DNA of 16,748 nt from assembly GCA_947587115.1 (NCBI GenBank), contig CANPXY010000022.1:1-16748 (forward strand), read 5' to 3'. The translations under genes were made by a program, and so were the position numbers. The notes under the pieces are model-generated. The model searched no databases and was not told the DNA's origin. It saw nothing but the letters and a program-made list of their open reading frames with translations. The stretch comes from an uncultured Bacilli bacterium. Lineage in GTDB: Bacteria; Bacillota_I; Bacilli_A; RF39; UBA660. Shown piece by piece: positions 1-7,043 of this stretch (position 1 is its first letter; each line of letters begins with the position of its first letter).

Positions 1-30
1 TACCAAATTATGGTAATGGCCGAAAGGCGC

Positions 31-68
31 GAATTAAAATGAAATACATTTTTATTTCATTTTAATTC
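31..68. repeat. Perfect 16-bp AT-rich inverted repeat
   Basis: Bases 31-46 and 53-68 are exact reverse complements separated by a six-base loop, so the DNA or RNA could form a long, nearly all A/T hairpin. It lies downstream of the truncated substrate-binding protein gene. In the minus direction a GC-containing stretch follows instead of a T run, and in the plus direction the T run is broken, so it is not a clean intrinsic terminator. Just outside it (19-28) is a small GCC-GAAA-GGC hairpin. Bases 1-84 contain no recognisable gene. Confidence 0.8.
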
Positions 69-84
69 TTTTCTTGTGCTCTTT

Positions 85-534
85 TTAGAGCCGATGTCCC
101 TGTCGTCCCCCGATAATGTCTTTTCCAACTAAGTCTTCTAGAGTAAAGTTGTCCATCTTTTCTCGAGCGACTAAGAAGCTTCCATCTTTTTGGGTAAGTT
201 GGGCAAATGTTTTGAGATAGTCTTTTTCTCCGCCATTATACACGTAGATCGTTGCTTCACTTCCTGAGAAGCCGATCTGTGCATCTCCAGATAGGACAGC
301 GGCAGTTACTTTGTCGGCTCCTGAAGTTAAAATCAGTTCGACATCTAGACCTTCTTCTTCAAAGAATCCTTGTTCGAGCGCAACATACTGTGGAGCATAG
401 AAAATCGTATGTGCGACTTCAGCAACTTTCAGCTGTACCAAATCACTGTCTTTAGATTTGAAATTCCATAATGCCGATAAAGCGATTGCTAAAATCACCA
501 AAGCACTAAGCACATAAATAATTATTTTTTTCAA
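85..534 (-). pseudogene. Truncated ABC-transporter substrate-binding protein (NMT1/SsuA/TauA-like)
   Basis: The 149-residue product matches the N-terminal half of the NMT1/THI5-like periplasmic-binding family, which captures small substrates outside the cell for an ABC importer. Visible family features are a hydrophobic N-terminal segment (about residues 4-22), the AxxFYAPQYVALEQGFFEEEGLDVEL stretch split over residues 40-67, GDAQIGFSGSEATI near 83-96, and LVGKDIIGGRQG near 135-146. Family members are usually about 300-340 residues. Here the reading frame departs from the expected pattern right after GGRQG and stops after three more residues (HRL), and neither other frame downstream continues the family. 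The N-terminus has no lipobox cysteine, so it would be anchored by an uncleaved segment rather than lipidated. The start is a TTG, chosen because AAAGGAGG sits seven bases before it. The truncation may be biological (deletion or insertion) or a chimeric contig end; the binding fold would be incomplete either way. Confidence 0.75.
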
Positions 535-549
535 ATTTTTTCCTCCTTT
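532..549 (-). promoter_or_regulatory. Strong ribosome binding site with TTG start (substrate-binding protein)
   Basis: Reading the minus strand, AAAGGAGG (549-542) lies seven bases before TTG (534-532), followed by AAA AAA ATA. No ATG or GTG is available at a comparable distance, so the Shine-Dalgarno sequence fixes an unusual TTG start. Confidence 0.7.
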
Positions 550-562
550 TCTTGTTCAAAGT

Positions 563-568
563 ATTATA
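563..568 (-). promoter_or_regulatory. Candidate -10 box for the minus-strand substrate-binding protein gene
   Basis: The minus strand carries a perfect TATAAT about 30 bases upstream of the TTG start. No convincing -35 hexamer is seen 16-18 bases upstream, so this is only half a promoter by sequence. Confidence 0.4.
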
Positions 569-629
569 TGTCGGATTTTAAAAAGGGGTGAGATAAAAAA
601 CTATTTTAAACGATTACTTTCGGGGTTGT

Positions 630-658
630 TTGACAATTGTTTCTTTTCATACTATAGT
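630..658 (+). promoter_or_regulatory. SigA-type promoter of the Fic toxin-antitoxin operon
   Basis: A consensus TTGACA (630-635) is separated by exactly 17 bases from TATAGT (653-658). The first gene of the Fic module starts 50 bases later with an AGAGGTGAG ribosome binding site. The promoter is back-to-back with that of the substrate-binding protein gene; the 535-708 intergenic region holds both. Confidence 0.8.
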
Positions 659-708
659 AATAGCAGAGTGATTTGATTAGATTCGACAACGATATAAGAG
701 GTGAGAGG

Positions 709-939
709 ATGGATCATAAAAATGATGCGAAAGTTTCCCAGGCGCTTGAAGAGGCTTCTGCCAGTGCCGACTTTGAAGATATGAAATTGACTGGCGACGA
801 TAAGAAAAAAATTCGGGAAGATTTAGATGAACAAAAGAGTTTGTTGCTCTCTTTCTATCGAAGATATTTAGAGCGTCAACAAAAGAACATTCAGGACAGA
901 AAGGATTCTCAAAAAAGTGACAGAACAAGAAAAAATTAA
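709..939 (+). CDS. VbhA-like antitoxin of a Fic toxin-antitoxin pair
   Basis: A 76-residue, highly charged, mostly helical protein directly upstream of and overlapping the Fic gene. In class I Fic systems (VbhA/VbhT type) the antitoxin provides an inhibitory helix with the motif [S/T]xxxE[G/N]; its glutamate blocks productive ATP binding in the Fic active site. Residues 19-24 here read SADFED, giving S19-xxx-E23 with aspartate where glycine or asparagine is usual, followed by KLT and an acidic helix like those of VbhA-family proteins. The ATG at 709 is preferred over upstream in-frame starts because AGAGGTGAG (697-705) lies just upstream. The assignment rests on the motif plus gene order, not on strong overall similarity. 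The C-terminal part (about residues 45-76) is basic and glutamine-rich and has no assigned role. Confidence 0.65.
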   Translation: MDHKNDAKVSQALEEASASADFEDMKLTGDDKKKIREDLDEQKSLLLSFYRRYLERQQKNIQDRKDSQKSDRTRKN

Positions 940-1621
940 GAAATATATCGAAGATGAGAACCGACGTTTAGCGGCACTACCTAAAAAAGTTTCTCAAGAT
1001 AAATATTGTTATAGAGGTACCAAGGTCCTTAAAAACAAACTTCATATTACAAGTCAAGAGGTTCTAAAACAGGCAGAGCGAAAAATCGTCGGAGCCAATC
1101 TTACCTATATTCAGCTTTATCCCGTTAGCGGTCGATTTGATATTCAGCATTTAAAAGATATCCACTATCTTTTATTTGGGAATATTTATGACTTCGCAGG
1201 GCATTTACGTGACACAGAGTTGTCGAAGAATGGCACAAATTTTTGCCGCGTTGATATGTTGGAAGATTATTTGGAAGAAACCTTACGTAAAATGAGACAG
1301 CGAGCAGCAACGATTACGGATCGTTCTTCTTATGTTGCTTTTTTAGCGTATTTTTATTCGGAACTCAATATGGCACATCCTTTTAGGGATGGCAACGGTC
1401 GAACTTTACGGGAATTTATGCGCCAATTTGTCCAAAAGAAAAATGACGATTTGTCTTTTGGAAAATATGAGTTGTTGTATTCTAAAATGGATAAGGATCG
1501 TTTATTGGAAGCGACCATTTACAGTGTACGACATGATACAAGTCTTTTAGAGCAAGAATTTGATCAAGGTCTTATGGAACTTCAATTAGAAAAACAAGAT
1601 CGTAATTTTAAAACACGTTAG
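917..1621 (+). CDS. Fic-domain protein AMP-transferase (toxin)
   Basis: Fic enzymes transfer AMP from ATP to hydroxyl side chains of target proteins; free Fic toxins of the VbhT/FicT type inactivate targets such as DNA gyrase and topoisomerase IV. The 234-residue product has the complete catalytic motif HPFRDGNGRTLR at residues 154-165: H154 is the catalytic base, D158 binds the metal, and the anion hole follows. The target-docking flap corresponds to the region around GNIYDFAG (88-95). All active-site residues are present, so it should be active unless inhibited. The GTG start at 917 overlaps the antitoxin gene by 23 bases and is preceded by AGAAAGGA (898-905) at an 11-base spacing, consistent with translational coupling. 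The first in-frame ATG is far downstream and would remove part of the fold. Which protein it modifies cannot be told from sequence. Confidence 0.85.
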   Translation: MTEQEKIKKYIEDENRRLAALPKKVSQDKYCYRGTKVLKNKLHITSQEVLKQAERKIVGANLTYIQLYPVSGRFDIQHLKDIHYLLFGNIYDFAGHLRDTELSKNGTNFCRVDMLEDYLEETLRKMRQRAATITDRSSYVAFLAYFYSELNMAHPFRDGNGRTLREFMRQFVQKKNDDLSFGKYELLYSKMDKDRLLEATIYSVRHDTSLLEQEFDQGLMELQLEKQDRNFKTR

Positions 1622-1631
1622 TGTTTTTTTT
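1610..1631 (+). terminator. Intrinsic terminator overlapping the Fic stop codon
   Basis: AAAACAC (1610-1616) pairs with GTGTTTT (1621-1627) around the loop GTTA, and the T run continues to 1631. The TAG stop (1619-1621) sits in the loop, so the hairpin is partly coding. Confidence 0.75.
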
Positions 1632-1667
1632 ATGGGAAAAGAACTTTTTTTCCTCTTAAAAATACGT

Positions 1668-1673
1668 TATAAT
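1668..1673 (+). promoter_or_regulatory. Candidate -10 box for pcrA
   Basis: TATAAT lies 20 bases before the pcrA start and just after the Fic terminator. The region at -35 is only a T run, so the promoter is weak by sequence or depends on upstream elements. Confidence 0.45.
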
Positions 1674-1693
1674 AATGATAGGAAGTAGGTTAG

Positions 1694-3802
1694 ATGATGA
1701 TAGAAAACTTGAATGAACAACAAAAAGAAGCAGTGTTATATAATGAAGGACCACTCCTTATTCTAGCGGGTGCAGGAAGTGGAAAAACTAAAGTTTTGAC
1801 AACGAAAATTGCCTATTTAATCAAAGAACTTGGGATTCCTCCTTATCATATTTTGGCTATTACTTTTACCAACAAAGCAGCAAGAGAGATGAAAGAGCGG
1901 ATTGAAAACTTGGTAGGAGATGTCGCAAGAGATATCCAGATTTCAACATTTCATAGTTTTGGTTTAAAAATTATTCGGGAAAATGCCACTCTTCTTGGCT
2001 ATACCTCGAATTTTGTAATTATGGATAGCGATGACAGTATCACGATCATTCGCAAGATTTTAAAAGAGATGAATCTTGATCCTAAACAGTATAATCCTAA
2101 GGCGATCAGGAACAAAATCAGCAACTGTAAAAATGAATTGATGACTCCTAATGATTATGAAAAATATGCTGCCAGCGAATATGAGCAAGTGGTAGTCGAA
2201 GTCTACCGGAAATACGAAACGAAATTGGCTAAGAACAATTCTGTAGATTTCGATGATCTTTTGTTGTTGCCGATTCGTCTATTTAAGGAACATCCGAGTG
2301 TTTTACAAAAATATCAAGAGCGTTATCAATATATTTTGATCGATGAGTATCAGGATACGAATGAAGCGCAGTATATTTTGACGAAATTTTTGAGTGCCAA
2401 ATATCGCAATATTTGTTGTGTAGGGGATAACGATCAGGCCATTTATGGTTTTAGAGGAGCCAACTATAAGAATATTTTGAATTTTGAGAAAGATTATCAA
2501 GAGGCCAAGACGATCAAACTAGAAATGAATTATCGTTCGACTAAGATGATTTTGGATGCCGCGAATTCGGTGATCAAAAACAATAAAAATCGTAAAGAAA
2601 AAAATCTGGCCAGCACGAAAGGGATTGGGAACAAAGTCAAGTATTATCGGTCTTATGATGAGAAAGATGAAGCACATTATGTGGCCGCTACTGCAAAAAG
2701 TTTGATCGAAAAGGGTGTCGATCCCGAAGAGATCGCCGTGCTTTATCGGACGAATGCGCAATCTAGAACCATTGAAGAGGAACTATTAAAGGAACACGTT
2801 CCATATCGTATTGTAGGAGGTCTCAACTTCTATCAACGAAAAGAGATCAAAGATTTACTTGCCTATTTACGACTTATTCACAATCCTAAGGACAATGTCA
2901 GTTTGCTACGTATTATCAATGTTCCAAAACGTGGTATCGGTCTACGAACCATCGATAAGTTGCAGGAGCAGGCGGATCTTGAAAATAGTAGTATTTTTGA
3001 AGCTATTCATAGCGGCAAAGAATTAGAATTTAAAAACATGATCGAATCTCTTCAAAAGATCAAAGAGCATGTTACCTTGACAGAGTTGATCGACAAAGTA
3101 TTGGATGCATCGGGAATGCGTAAAGAACTAGAAAGTGAAGCTAGTTTAGAAAGTGAAATTCGGTTAGAGAACTTGGATGAATTTAAATCGATTACAAAAG
3201 ATTTTGAAGAGCGCGAAGGACTGATTTCACTTGAAGATTTCTTGTTCGAAGTAAGTCTCGTTACGGATGTAGATACTTCATCGGATGGCAGCAAGAAAAT
3301 CAGTTTGATGACGGTTCATTCTGTTAAGGGATTGGAATTTGATGAGGTCTTTGTCGTCGGGTTAGAAGAAGGAATTTTTCCTCATTTGAATGCATTGATG
3401 GAAAATAGTGAGGTCGAGGAAGAGCGGCGGTTATGTTATGTGGCAATCACGAGAGCGAAGGAACAACTTTATTTGCTCAATGCTCGACGGAGAACCCTTT
3501 TTGGAAAGGATCAAGTCAATCCACCCAGTCGTTTTGTTGGAGAGATCGATCCTGAATTGCTCGAAGTTGAAAAGGAAGAAAAAGAGTCAGAATCCTCACC
3601 AACACTCGATCGCGAGGAACGGTTTTATGAGACGGAAGTTCTTTATCAAGTGGGAGATTATGTCTATCATGATACCTTTGGAACCGGCCGAGTGGTGGAA
3701 GTTACCAATACACTTGTCAGTGTAGCTTTTAAGATGCCTTATGGAATCAAAAAATTGATGAAGAATCACAAGAGTTTAAGAAAGGTTGAAGAAAATGAAT
3801 AA
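1694..3802 (+). CDS. pcrA: ATP-dependent DNA helicase PcrA (UvrD/Rep family)
   Basis: PcrA is the essential 3'-to-5' superfamily 1A helicase of Firmicutes, acting in repair, removal of RecA from DNA, plasmid rolling-circle replication and transcription-coupled repair. Motifs seen in order: Walker A AGAGSGKT (25-32), motif Ia TFTNKAAREMKER (58-70), Walker B DEYQDTN (218-224), motif III VGDNDQAIYGFRG (244-256), motif IV LEMNYRST (277-284), motif V TVHSVKGLEFDEVFV (541-555) and motif VI RRLCYVAITRAK (579-590). An acidic linker (about 620-645) leads to a small C-terminal module (about 652-698, starting QVGDYVYHDTFGTG) that is the RNA polymerase-contacting Tudor-like domain in this family. The length of 702 residues is normal. 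The start is ATG-ATG at 1694/1697; the upstream AGTAGGT suits either. The 3' end overlaps the nucleotidyltransferase gene by eight bases. Confidence 0.97.
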   Translation: MMIENLNEQQKEAVLYNEGPLLILAGAGSGKTKVLTTKIAYLIKELGIPPYHILAITFTNKAAREMKERIENLVGDVARDIQISTFHSFGLKIIRENATLLGYTSNFVIMDSDDSITIIRKILKEMNLDPKQYNPKAIRNKISNCKNELMTPNDYEKYAASEYEQVVVEVYRKYETKLAKNNSVDFDDLLLLPIRLFKEHPSVLQKYQERYQYILIDEYQDTNEAQYILTKFLSAKYRNICCVGDNDQAIYGFRGANYKNILNFEKDYQEAKTIKLEMNYRSTKMILDAANSVIKNNKNRKEKNLASTKGIGNKVKYYRSYDEKDEAHYVAATAKSLIEKGVDPEEIAVLYRTNAQSRTIEEELLKEHVPYRIVGGLNFYQRKEIKDLLAYLRLIHNPKDNVSLLRIINVPKRGIGLRTIDKLQEQADLENSSIFEAIHSGKELEFKNMIESLQKIKEHVTLTELIDKVLDASGMRKELESEASLESEIRLENLDEFKSITKDFEEREGLISLEDFLFEVSLVTDVDTSSDGSKKISLMTVHSVKGLEFDEVFVVGLEEGIFPHLNALMENSEVEEERRLCYVAITRAKEQLYLLNARRRTLFGKDQVNPPSRFVGEIDPELLEVEKEEKESESSPTLDREERFYETEVLYQVGDYVYHDTFGTGRVVEVTNTLVSVAFKMPYGIKKLMKNHKSLRKVEENE

Positions 3803-4715
3803 AGAAGAATTAACATTAGTAATTTTAGCGGCAGGAATGGGTAGCCGTTTTGGAGGTCTCAAACAAGTGGCACCTCTTGGACCTAACGGAGAGTTCATCA
3901 TCGACTATTCGGTGTATGATGCGATTCAAGCCGGCTTTAATAAAATCGTCTTCTTGATTAAAGAAGAAAACTATGAATTGTTCCAAGAGACGATTGGCAA
4001 GAGAATCTCTAAAGAAGTAGAAGTCGTCTATGCTTTTCAAAAGCATGATGAATTTATTGCTCAGTATCCAAGTTTAAAGGATCGTCAAAAACCACTGGGG
4101 ACAGCGCATGCCCTTTGGTGTTGTAAAGATGTTGTTACAACTCCTTTTGCCATGATCAATGCGGACGATTTCTATGGTCGTGATGCTTTTGAAGAAGCAG
4201 CGAAGTTCTTGAGAACTAAGAAAGATAACACAGTAGAACAGTATGGAATGATTGCCTATTCGGTTAAAAATACGCTTACGGAAAACGGTGCTGTGAAACG
4301 AGGCGCTTGTGAAGTGCAAGATGGCAAGTTGGTACGCATTGTGGAAAGTTCTATTGAACGCAAAGATGGACAAATTGTAGCGACTCCATTGGATGGATCT
4401 TCCTCTTTTACACTTTTAGAAGATGCACCTGTATCGATGAATTTTCTGTTATTTCATCCTAGCATCTTTGACTTTATTACAGCGAAACTCAAGATTTATT
4501 TAGAACAACATCAAGAGGATTTAACAAAAGATGAGTTTTTGATTCCTGATGTATTGTTTGAAGCGATCGAAGAAGGTTTTGCCACCGTACAAGTATTACA
4601 GACGACTGCCACTTGGTATGGAGTCACTTACAAAGAAGATAGTGCGGCTGTGCAAAATGCGATTCAAGCAATGGCAGATCAGGGCATATATCCACAGAAG
4701 TTGTGGAAATCGTAA
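3795..4715 (+). CDS. Sugar-phosphate nucleotidyltransferase (NDP-sugar pyrophosphorylase family)
   Basis: This 306-residue protein has the nucleotidyltransferase fold used to join a sugar or alcohol phosphate to an NTP, giving an activated precursor and pyrophosphate. The N-terminal nucleotide-binding loop is LAAGMGSRFGGLKQ (11-24); the product-site motif LGTAHAL is at 101-107, and the metal-binding aspartates lie in NADDFYG (122-128). A C-terminal part (about 215-306) has no recognisable hexapeptide repeats, so it is not a GlmU-type bifunctional enzyme. The ATG at 3795 is chosen because AAAGG (3781-3785) precedes it by nine bases; the in-frame TTG at 3786 has no such site. Its start overlaps the pcrA stop (ATGAATAA), implying translational coupling. 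The placement is unusual, as most Bacilli carry ligA directly after pcrA. The substrate is unknown; a role in cell-surface polysaccharide or teichoic acid precursor supply is a guess. Confidence 0.85.
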   Translation: MNKEELTLVILAAGMGSRFGGLKQVAPLGPNGEFIIDYSVYDAIQAGFNKIVFLIKEENYELFQETIGKRISKEVEVVYAFQKHDEFIAQYPSLKDRQKPLGTAHALWCCKDVVTTPFAMINADDFYGRDAFEEAAKFLRTKKDNTVEQYGMIAYSVKNTLTENGAVKRGACEVQDGKLVRIVESSIERKDGQIVATPLDGSSSFTLLEDAPVSMNFLLFHPSIFDFITAKLKIYLEQHQEDLTKDEFLIPDVLFEAIEEGFATVQVLQTTATWYGVTYKEDSAAVQNAIQAMADQGIYPQKLWKS

Positions 4716-4855
4716 TTCAATTTTATAATGAAACTGTGGAAATTATGGTCGATGGAGAAGTTGAGATTACAATCATTGCTGATGAAAACGAAAAACAACG
4801 GGTTTTAGAATTGTTTTCTAAGCAAAAAGATTTCCATATGCCTCAAGAAGGATAA
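4703..4855 (+). CDS. Possible small hypothetical protein (50 codons)
   Basis: An open frame beginning at GTG 4703 overlaps the end of the nucleotidyltransferase gene by 13 bases and runs to TAA at 4853. The product is acidic and contains VDGEVEITIIADENEKQ followed by an amphipathic LELFSKQKDF segment, which reads like real protein rather than noise. An internal ATG at 4745 would give 36 residues. Neither start has a convincing ribosome binding site, and no family is recognised. It ends just before a strong terminator, consistent with a last small gene of the pcrA operon, but it could be a remnant. Confidence 0.4.
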   Translation: MEIVIQFYNETVEIMVDGEVEITIIADENEKQRVLELFSKQKDFHMPQEG

Positions 4856-4864
4856 ATAGGGAAA

Positions 4865-4915
4865 AGAAGTTTGAATAAAGGCACCTTTTCGGTGCTTTCA
4901 ACAGCTTCTTTTTTT
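4865..4915 (+). terminator. Intrinsic terminator of the pcrA operon
   Basis: An inner GGCACC/GGTGC stem with a TTTTC loop is extended outward by AAA/TTT, TTG/CAA and AGAAG/CTTCT pairs. It is followed by seven Ts (4909-4915). The region between it and ligA holds only the ligA promoter. Confidence 0.85.
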
Positions 4916-4956
4916 GTTTGATTCGACACCGTTAGACGTTTCTTTATTTTGTTACA

Positions 4957-4967
4957 TGTGTTATAAT
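4957..4967 (+). promoter_or_regulatory. Extended -10 promoter of ligA
   Basis: TGtTATAAT (TG at 4959-4960, TATAAT at 4962-4967) lies 34 bases upstream of the ligA ATG. No good -35 box is visible at 16-18 bases, as expected for an extended -10 promoter. Confidence 0.65.
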
Positions 4968-5001
4968 AAAACTGATATAAATCGTAGAAAAGGTGATTTT
5001 G

Positions 5002-6993
5002 ATGGAAGAGCGGTACTTAGAATTAATAAAGATTTTGAATGAGGCAAACTACAACTATCATGTCTTAGATCAGCCGACGATTACGGATCAAGAATTCGAT
5101 AAGTATTTGCGGGAACTTATTACGATCGAGAATGAACATCCCGATTGGATTCGTGATGATTCTCCAAGTCAGAGAATAGGCGGTCAAGTGATCGATGAGT
5201 TTTCTAAAGTGACGCACGAAATCCCTATGCTCTCTTTAAGTAATGTCTTTAACGAAGAAGAGATCATGGCTTTTCACAATCGTATTGTGAAAGAGGGAAT
5301 CCATCCTAAATATGTCTGTGAATTAAAGATCGATGGTCTATCTGTATCACTTCTTTATAAAAATGGTAAATTTGTTCGGGCCGCGACGAGGGGGGATGGA
5401 GTTGTCGGAGAGGATATCACGCATAATGTGCGGACCATCAAGACGGTACCTCTTACTTTGACGGAGCCAGTCGATATCGAGGTTCGAGGCGAAATCTATA
5501 TGAGCAAGAAGACTTTGGAAGAGATCAATCGTAATCGAGCCGAGAATCATTTGCCACTTTTACAGAATCCTCGTAATGCGGCAGCCGGATCTATTCGTCA
5601 GTTGGATTCTAAAATTGCTGCCAAACGTAATTTGGATTGCTTTATCTATCATTTGCCTAATCCTTTAGACTATGGCATTGCTACTCATCAAGAAGCGCTT
5701 GACTATATGCAACATTTAGGATTTAAAATCAATCCGAACAATCGCCTTGTCGATGGAATTGACGAGGTATTAGAATTTATCGGTTATCATACGGCACATC
5801 GCAAAGAACTTCCTTATGAAATTGATGGCATTGTCATTAAGGTGAACAGTATCAGAGAACAGCAGGAACTTGGTTATACCGTCAAGTATCCAAAATGGGC
5901 TACTGCCTATAAATTCCCGGCCGAAGAGGTGCTCACTAAACTTCGTGATATCATTTTTACGGTTGGTAGAACGGGCCAAATTACGCCTAATGCGGTGCTG
6001 GATCCTGTCATTGTCATGGGATCGACCGTATCTAGAGCGACTTTACATAATGAAGATTTTGTCAAAGAGCGCGATCTCATGATTGGCGACATCGTCTCTA
6101 TTCGTAAGGCTGGAGATGTCATTCCTGAAGTTATCGAAGTGAAAAAGGAACGTCGTACAGGTGAGGAGCAGCCATTCGTCATGATTCATGAATGTCCAAT
6201 CTGTGGATCCACTTTACAAAAGAAGCCTGACCAAGTTGACTATTTTTGTCTCAACGAAAAGTGTCCAGCTCGAAATATTGAGGGACTTGTTCACTTTGTC
6301 AGCCGTAACGCCATGAACATTGATGGACTTGGAGAAAAGATTATTGAAGATTTTTATAACCTTGGTTATTTGGGAACGATCGTTGACATTTATTCTTTAG
6401 GACAACATCGAGAAGACTTGACACTTCTTGAAGGCTATGGAGAAAAATCGATTGACAATTTATTGTTGTCGATCGAAGATAGCAAGAAAAATTCTTTGGA
6501 ACGATTGTTGTTTGGTCTCGGCATTGCGCATGTTGGAAGTAAGACCGCCAAAATATTGGCAAGTCACTATCTTACAATGAATCATTTGATGGAAGCAACG
6601 CTCGAGCAGCTTAAAGATATTCCGGACGTAGGGCCGATCATTGCTCAAAGTGTCGTTCTATATTTTCAAGATCCAGATCACCGAGCTTTGATTGAGGAGT
6701 TAAAACAGTTGGGAATCAATATGAATTATTTAGGCTCTATCGTCAGTCAAAATGAAAACTTTGTAGGGAAAACTTTTGTTGTGACGGGTACACTTTCGTC
6801 AATGACTCGCGAGGAAGCCAAGGAAGCGATCGAGCAAATGGGCGGAAAAACCGTCGATTCGGTCAGCAAAAAAACAGGGGTGGTGATTGTAGGTGAAAAT
6901 CCTGGAAGCAAATATGAGAAAGCACAAAGTTTCGGTATTCCGATTTGGAATGAAGACGAATTTATAGAATATCTCAAGACAGATACAAATTAA
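5002..6993 (+). CDS. ligA: NAD+-dependent DNA ligase LigA
   Basis: LigA seals nicks in duplex DNA using NAD+ and is the essential replicative ligase of bacteria. The 663-residue product has the full layout: domain Ia, including YNYHVLD (16-22); adenylation domain with the nucleophile K109 in ELKIDG (107-112) and the RGD at 130-132; OB fold (about 310-385); a four-cysteine zinc site C398, C401, C416, C421; helix-hairpin-helix repeats (about 430-560, including GLGIAHVGSKTA); and a C-terminal BRCT domain (about 586-660) with VTGTLSSMTREEA. Length is normal. The ATG at 5002 is preferred over the in-frame GTG at 4993 because the latter lies inside the ribosome binding site AAAGGTGAT (4989-4996), which is six bases before the ATG. 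It has its own promoter and lies in conserved Bacilli order between pcrA and gatCAB. Confidence 0.98.
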   Translation: MEERYLELIKILNEANYNYHVLDQPTITDQEFDKYLRELITIENEHPDWIRDDSPSQRIGGQVIDEFSKVTHEIPMLSLSNVFNEEEIMAFHNRIVKEGIHPKYVCELKIDGLSVSLLYKNGKFVRAATRGDGVVGEDITHNVRTIKTVPLTLTEPVDIEVRGEIYMSKKTLEEINRNRAENHLPLLQNPRNAAAGSIRQLDSKIAAKRNLDCFIYHLPNPLDYGIATHQEALDYMQHLGFKINPNNRLVDGIDEVLEFIGYHTAHRKELPYEIDGIVIKVNSIREQQELGYTVKYPKWATAYKFPAEEVLTKLRDIIFTVGRTGQITPNAVLDPVIVMGSTVSRATLHNEDFVKERDLMIGDIVSIRKAGDVIPEVIEVKKERRTGEEQPFVMIHECPICGSTLQKKPDQVDYFCLNEKCPARNIEGLVHFVSRNAMNIDGLGEKIIEDFYNLGYLGTIVDIYSLGQHREDLTLLEGYGEKSIDNLLLSIEDSKKNSLERLLFGLGIAHVGSKTAKILASHYLTMNHLMEATLEQLKDIPDVGPIIAQSVVLYFQDPDHRALIEELKQLGINMNYLGSIVSQNENFVGKTFVVTGTLSSMTREEAKEAIEQMGGKTVDSVSKKTGVVIVGENPGSKYEKAQSFGIPIWNEDEFIEYLKTDTN

Positions 6994-7018
6994 GATGGTA
7001 AATTGTTCATGTTTATTG

Positions 7019-7024
7019 TATAAT
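7019..7024 (+). promoter_or_regulatory. Candidate -10 box upstream of the lysine-tailed membrane protein
   Basis: TATAAT lies 20 bases before the ATG at 7044 and 26 bases after the ligA stop. TTGTTC upstream is only 10 bases away, too close for a normal -35, so the promoter is uncertain and readthrough from ligA is possible. Confidence 0.4.
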
Positions 7025-7043
7025 AAGAATAGAGGTGAAACAT

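Noticed and set aside
31..68. Intrinsic terminator for the substrate-binding protein gene
   Set aside because: The hairpin is nearly all A/T and on the minus strand is followed by GCGCC instead of a T run.
535..708. Riboswitch upstream of the substrate-binding protein gene
   Set aside because: The NMT1/THI5-like family made a TPP riboswitch worth looking for, but the 30-odd bases between the -10 box and the start codon are too short and show no conserved aptamer elements.
3408..3725. Plus-strand 105-codon frame inside pcrA
   Set aside because: It lies entirely within the conserved C-terminal part of pcrA in another frame and has no ribosome binding site or family pattern.
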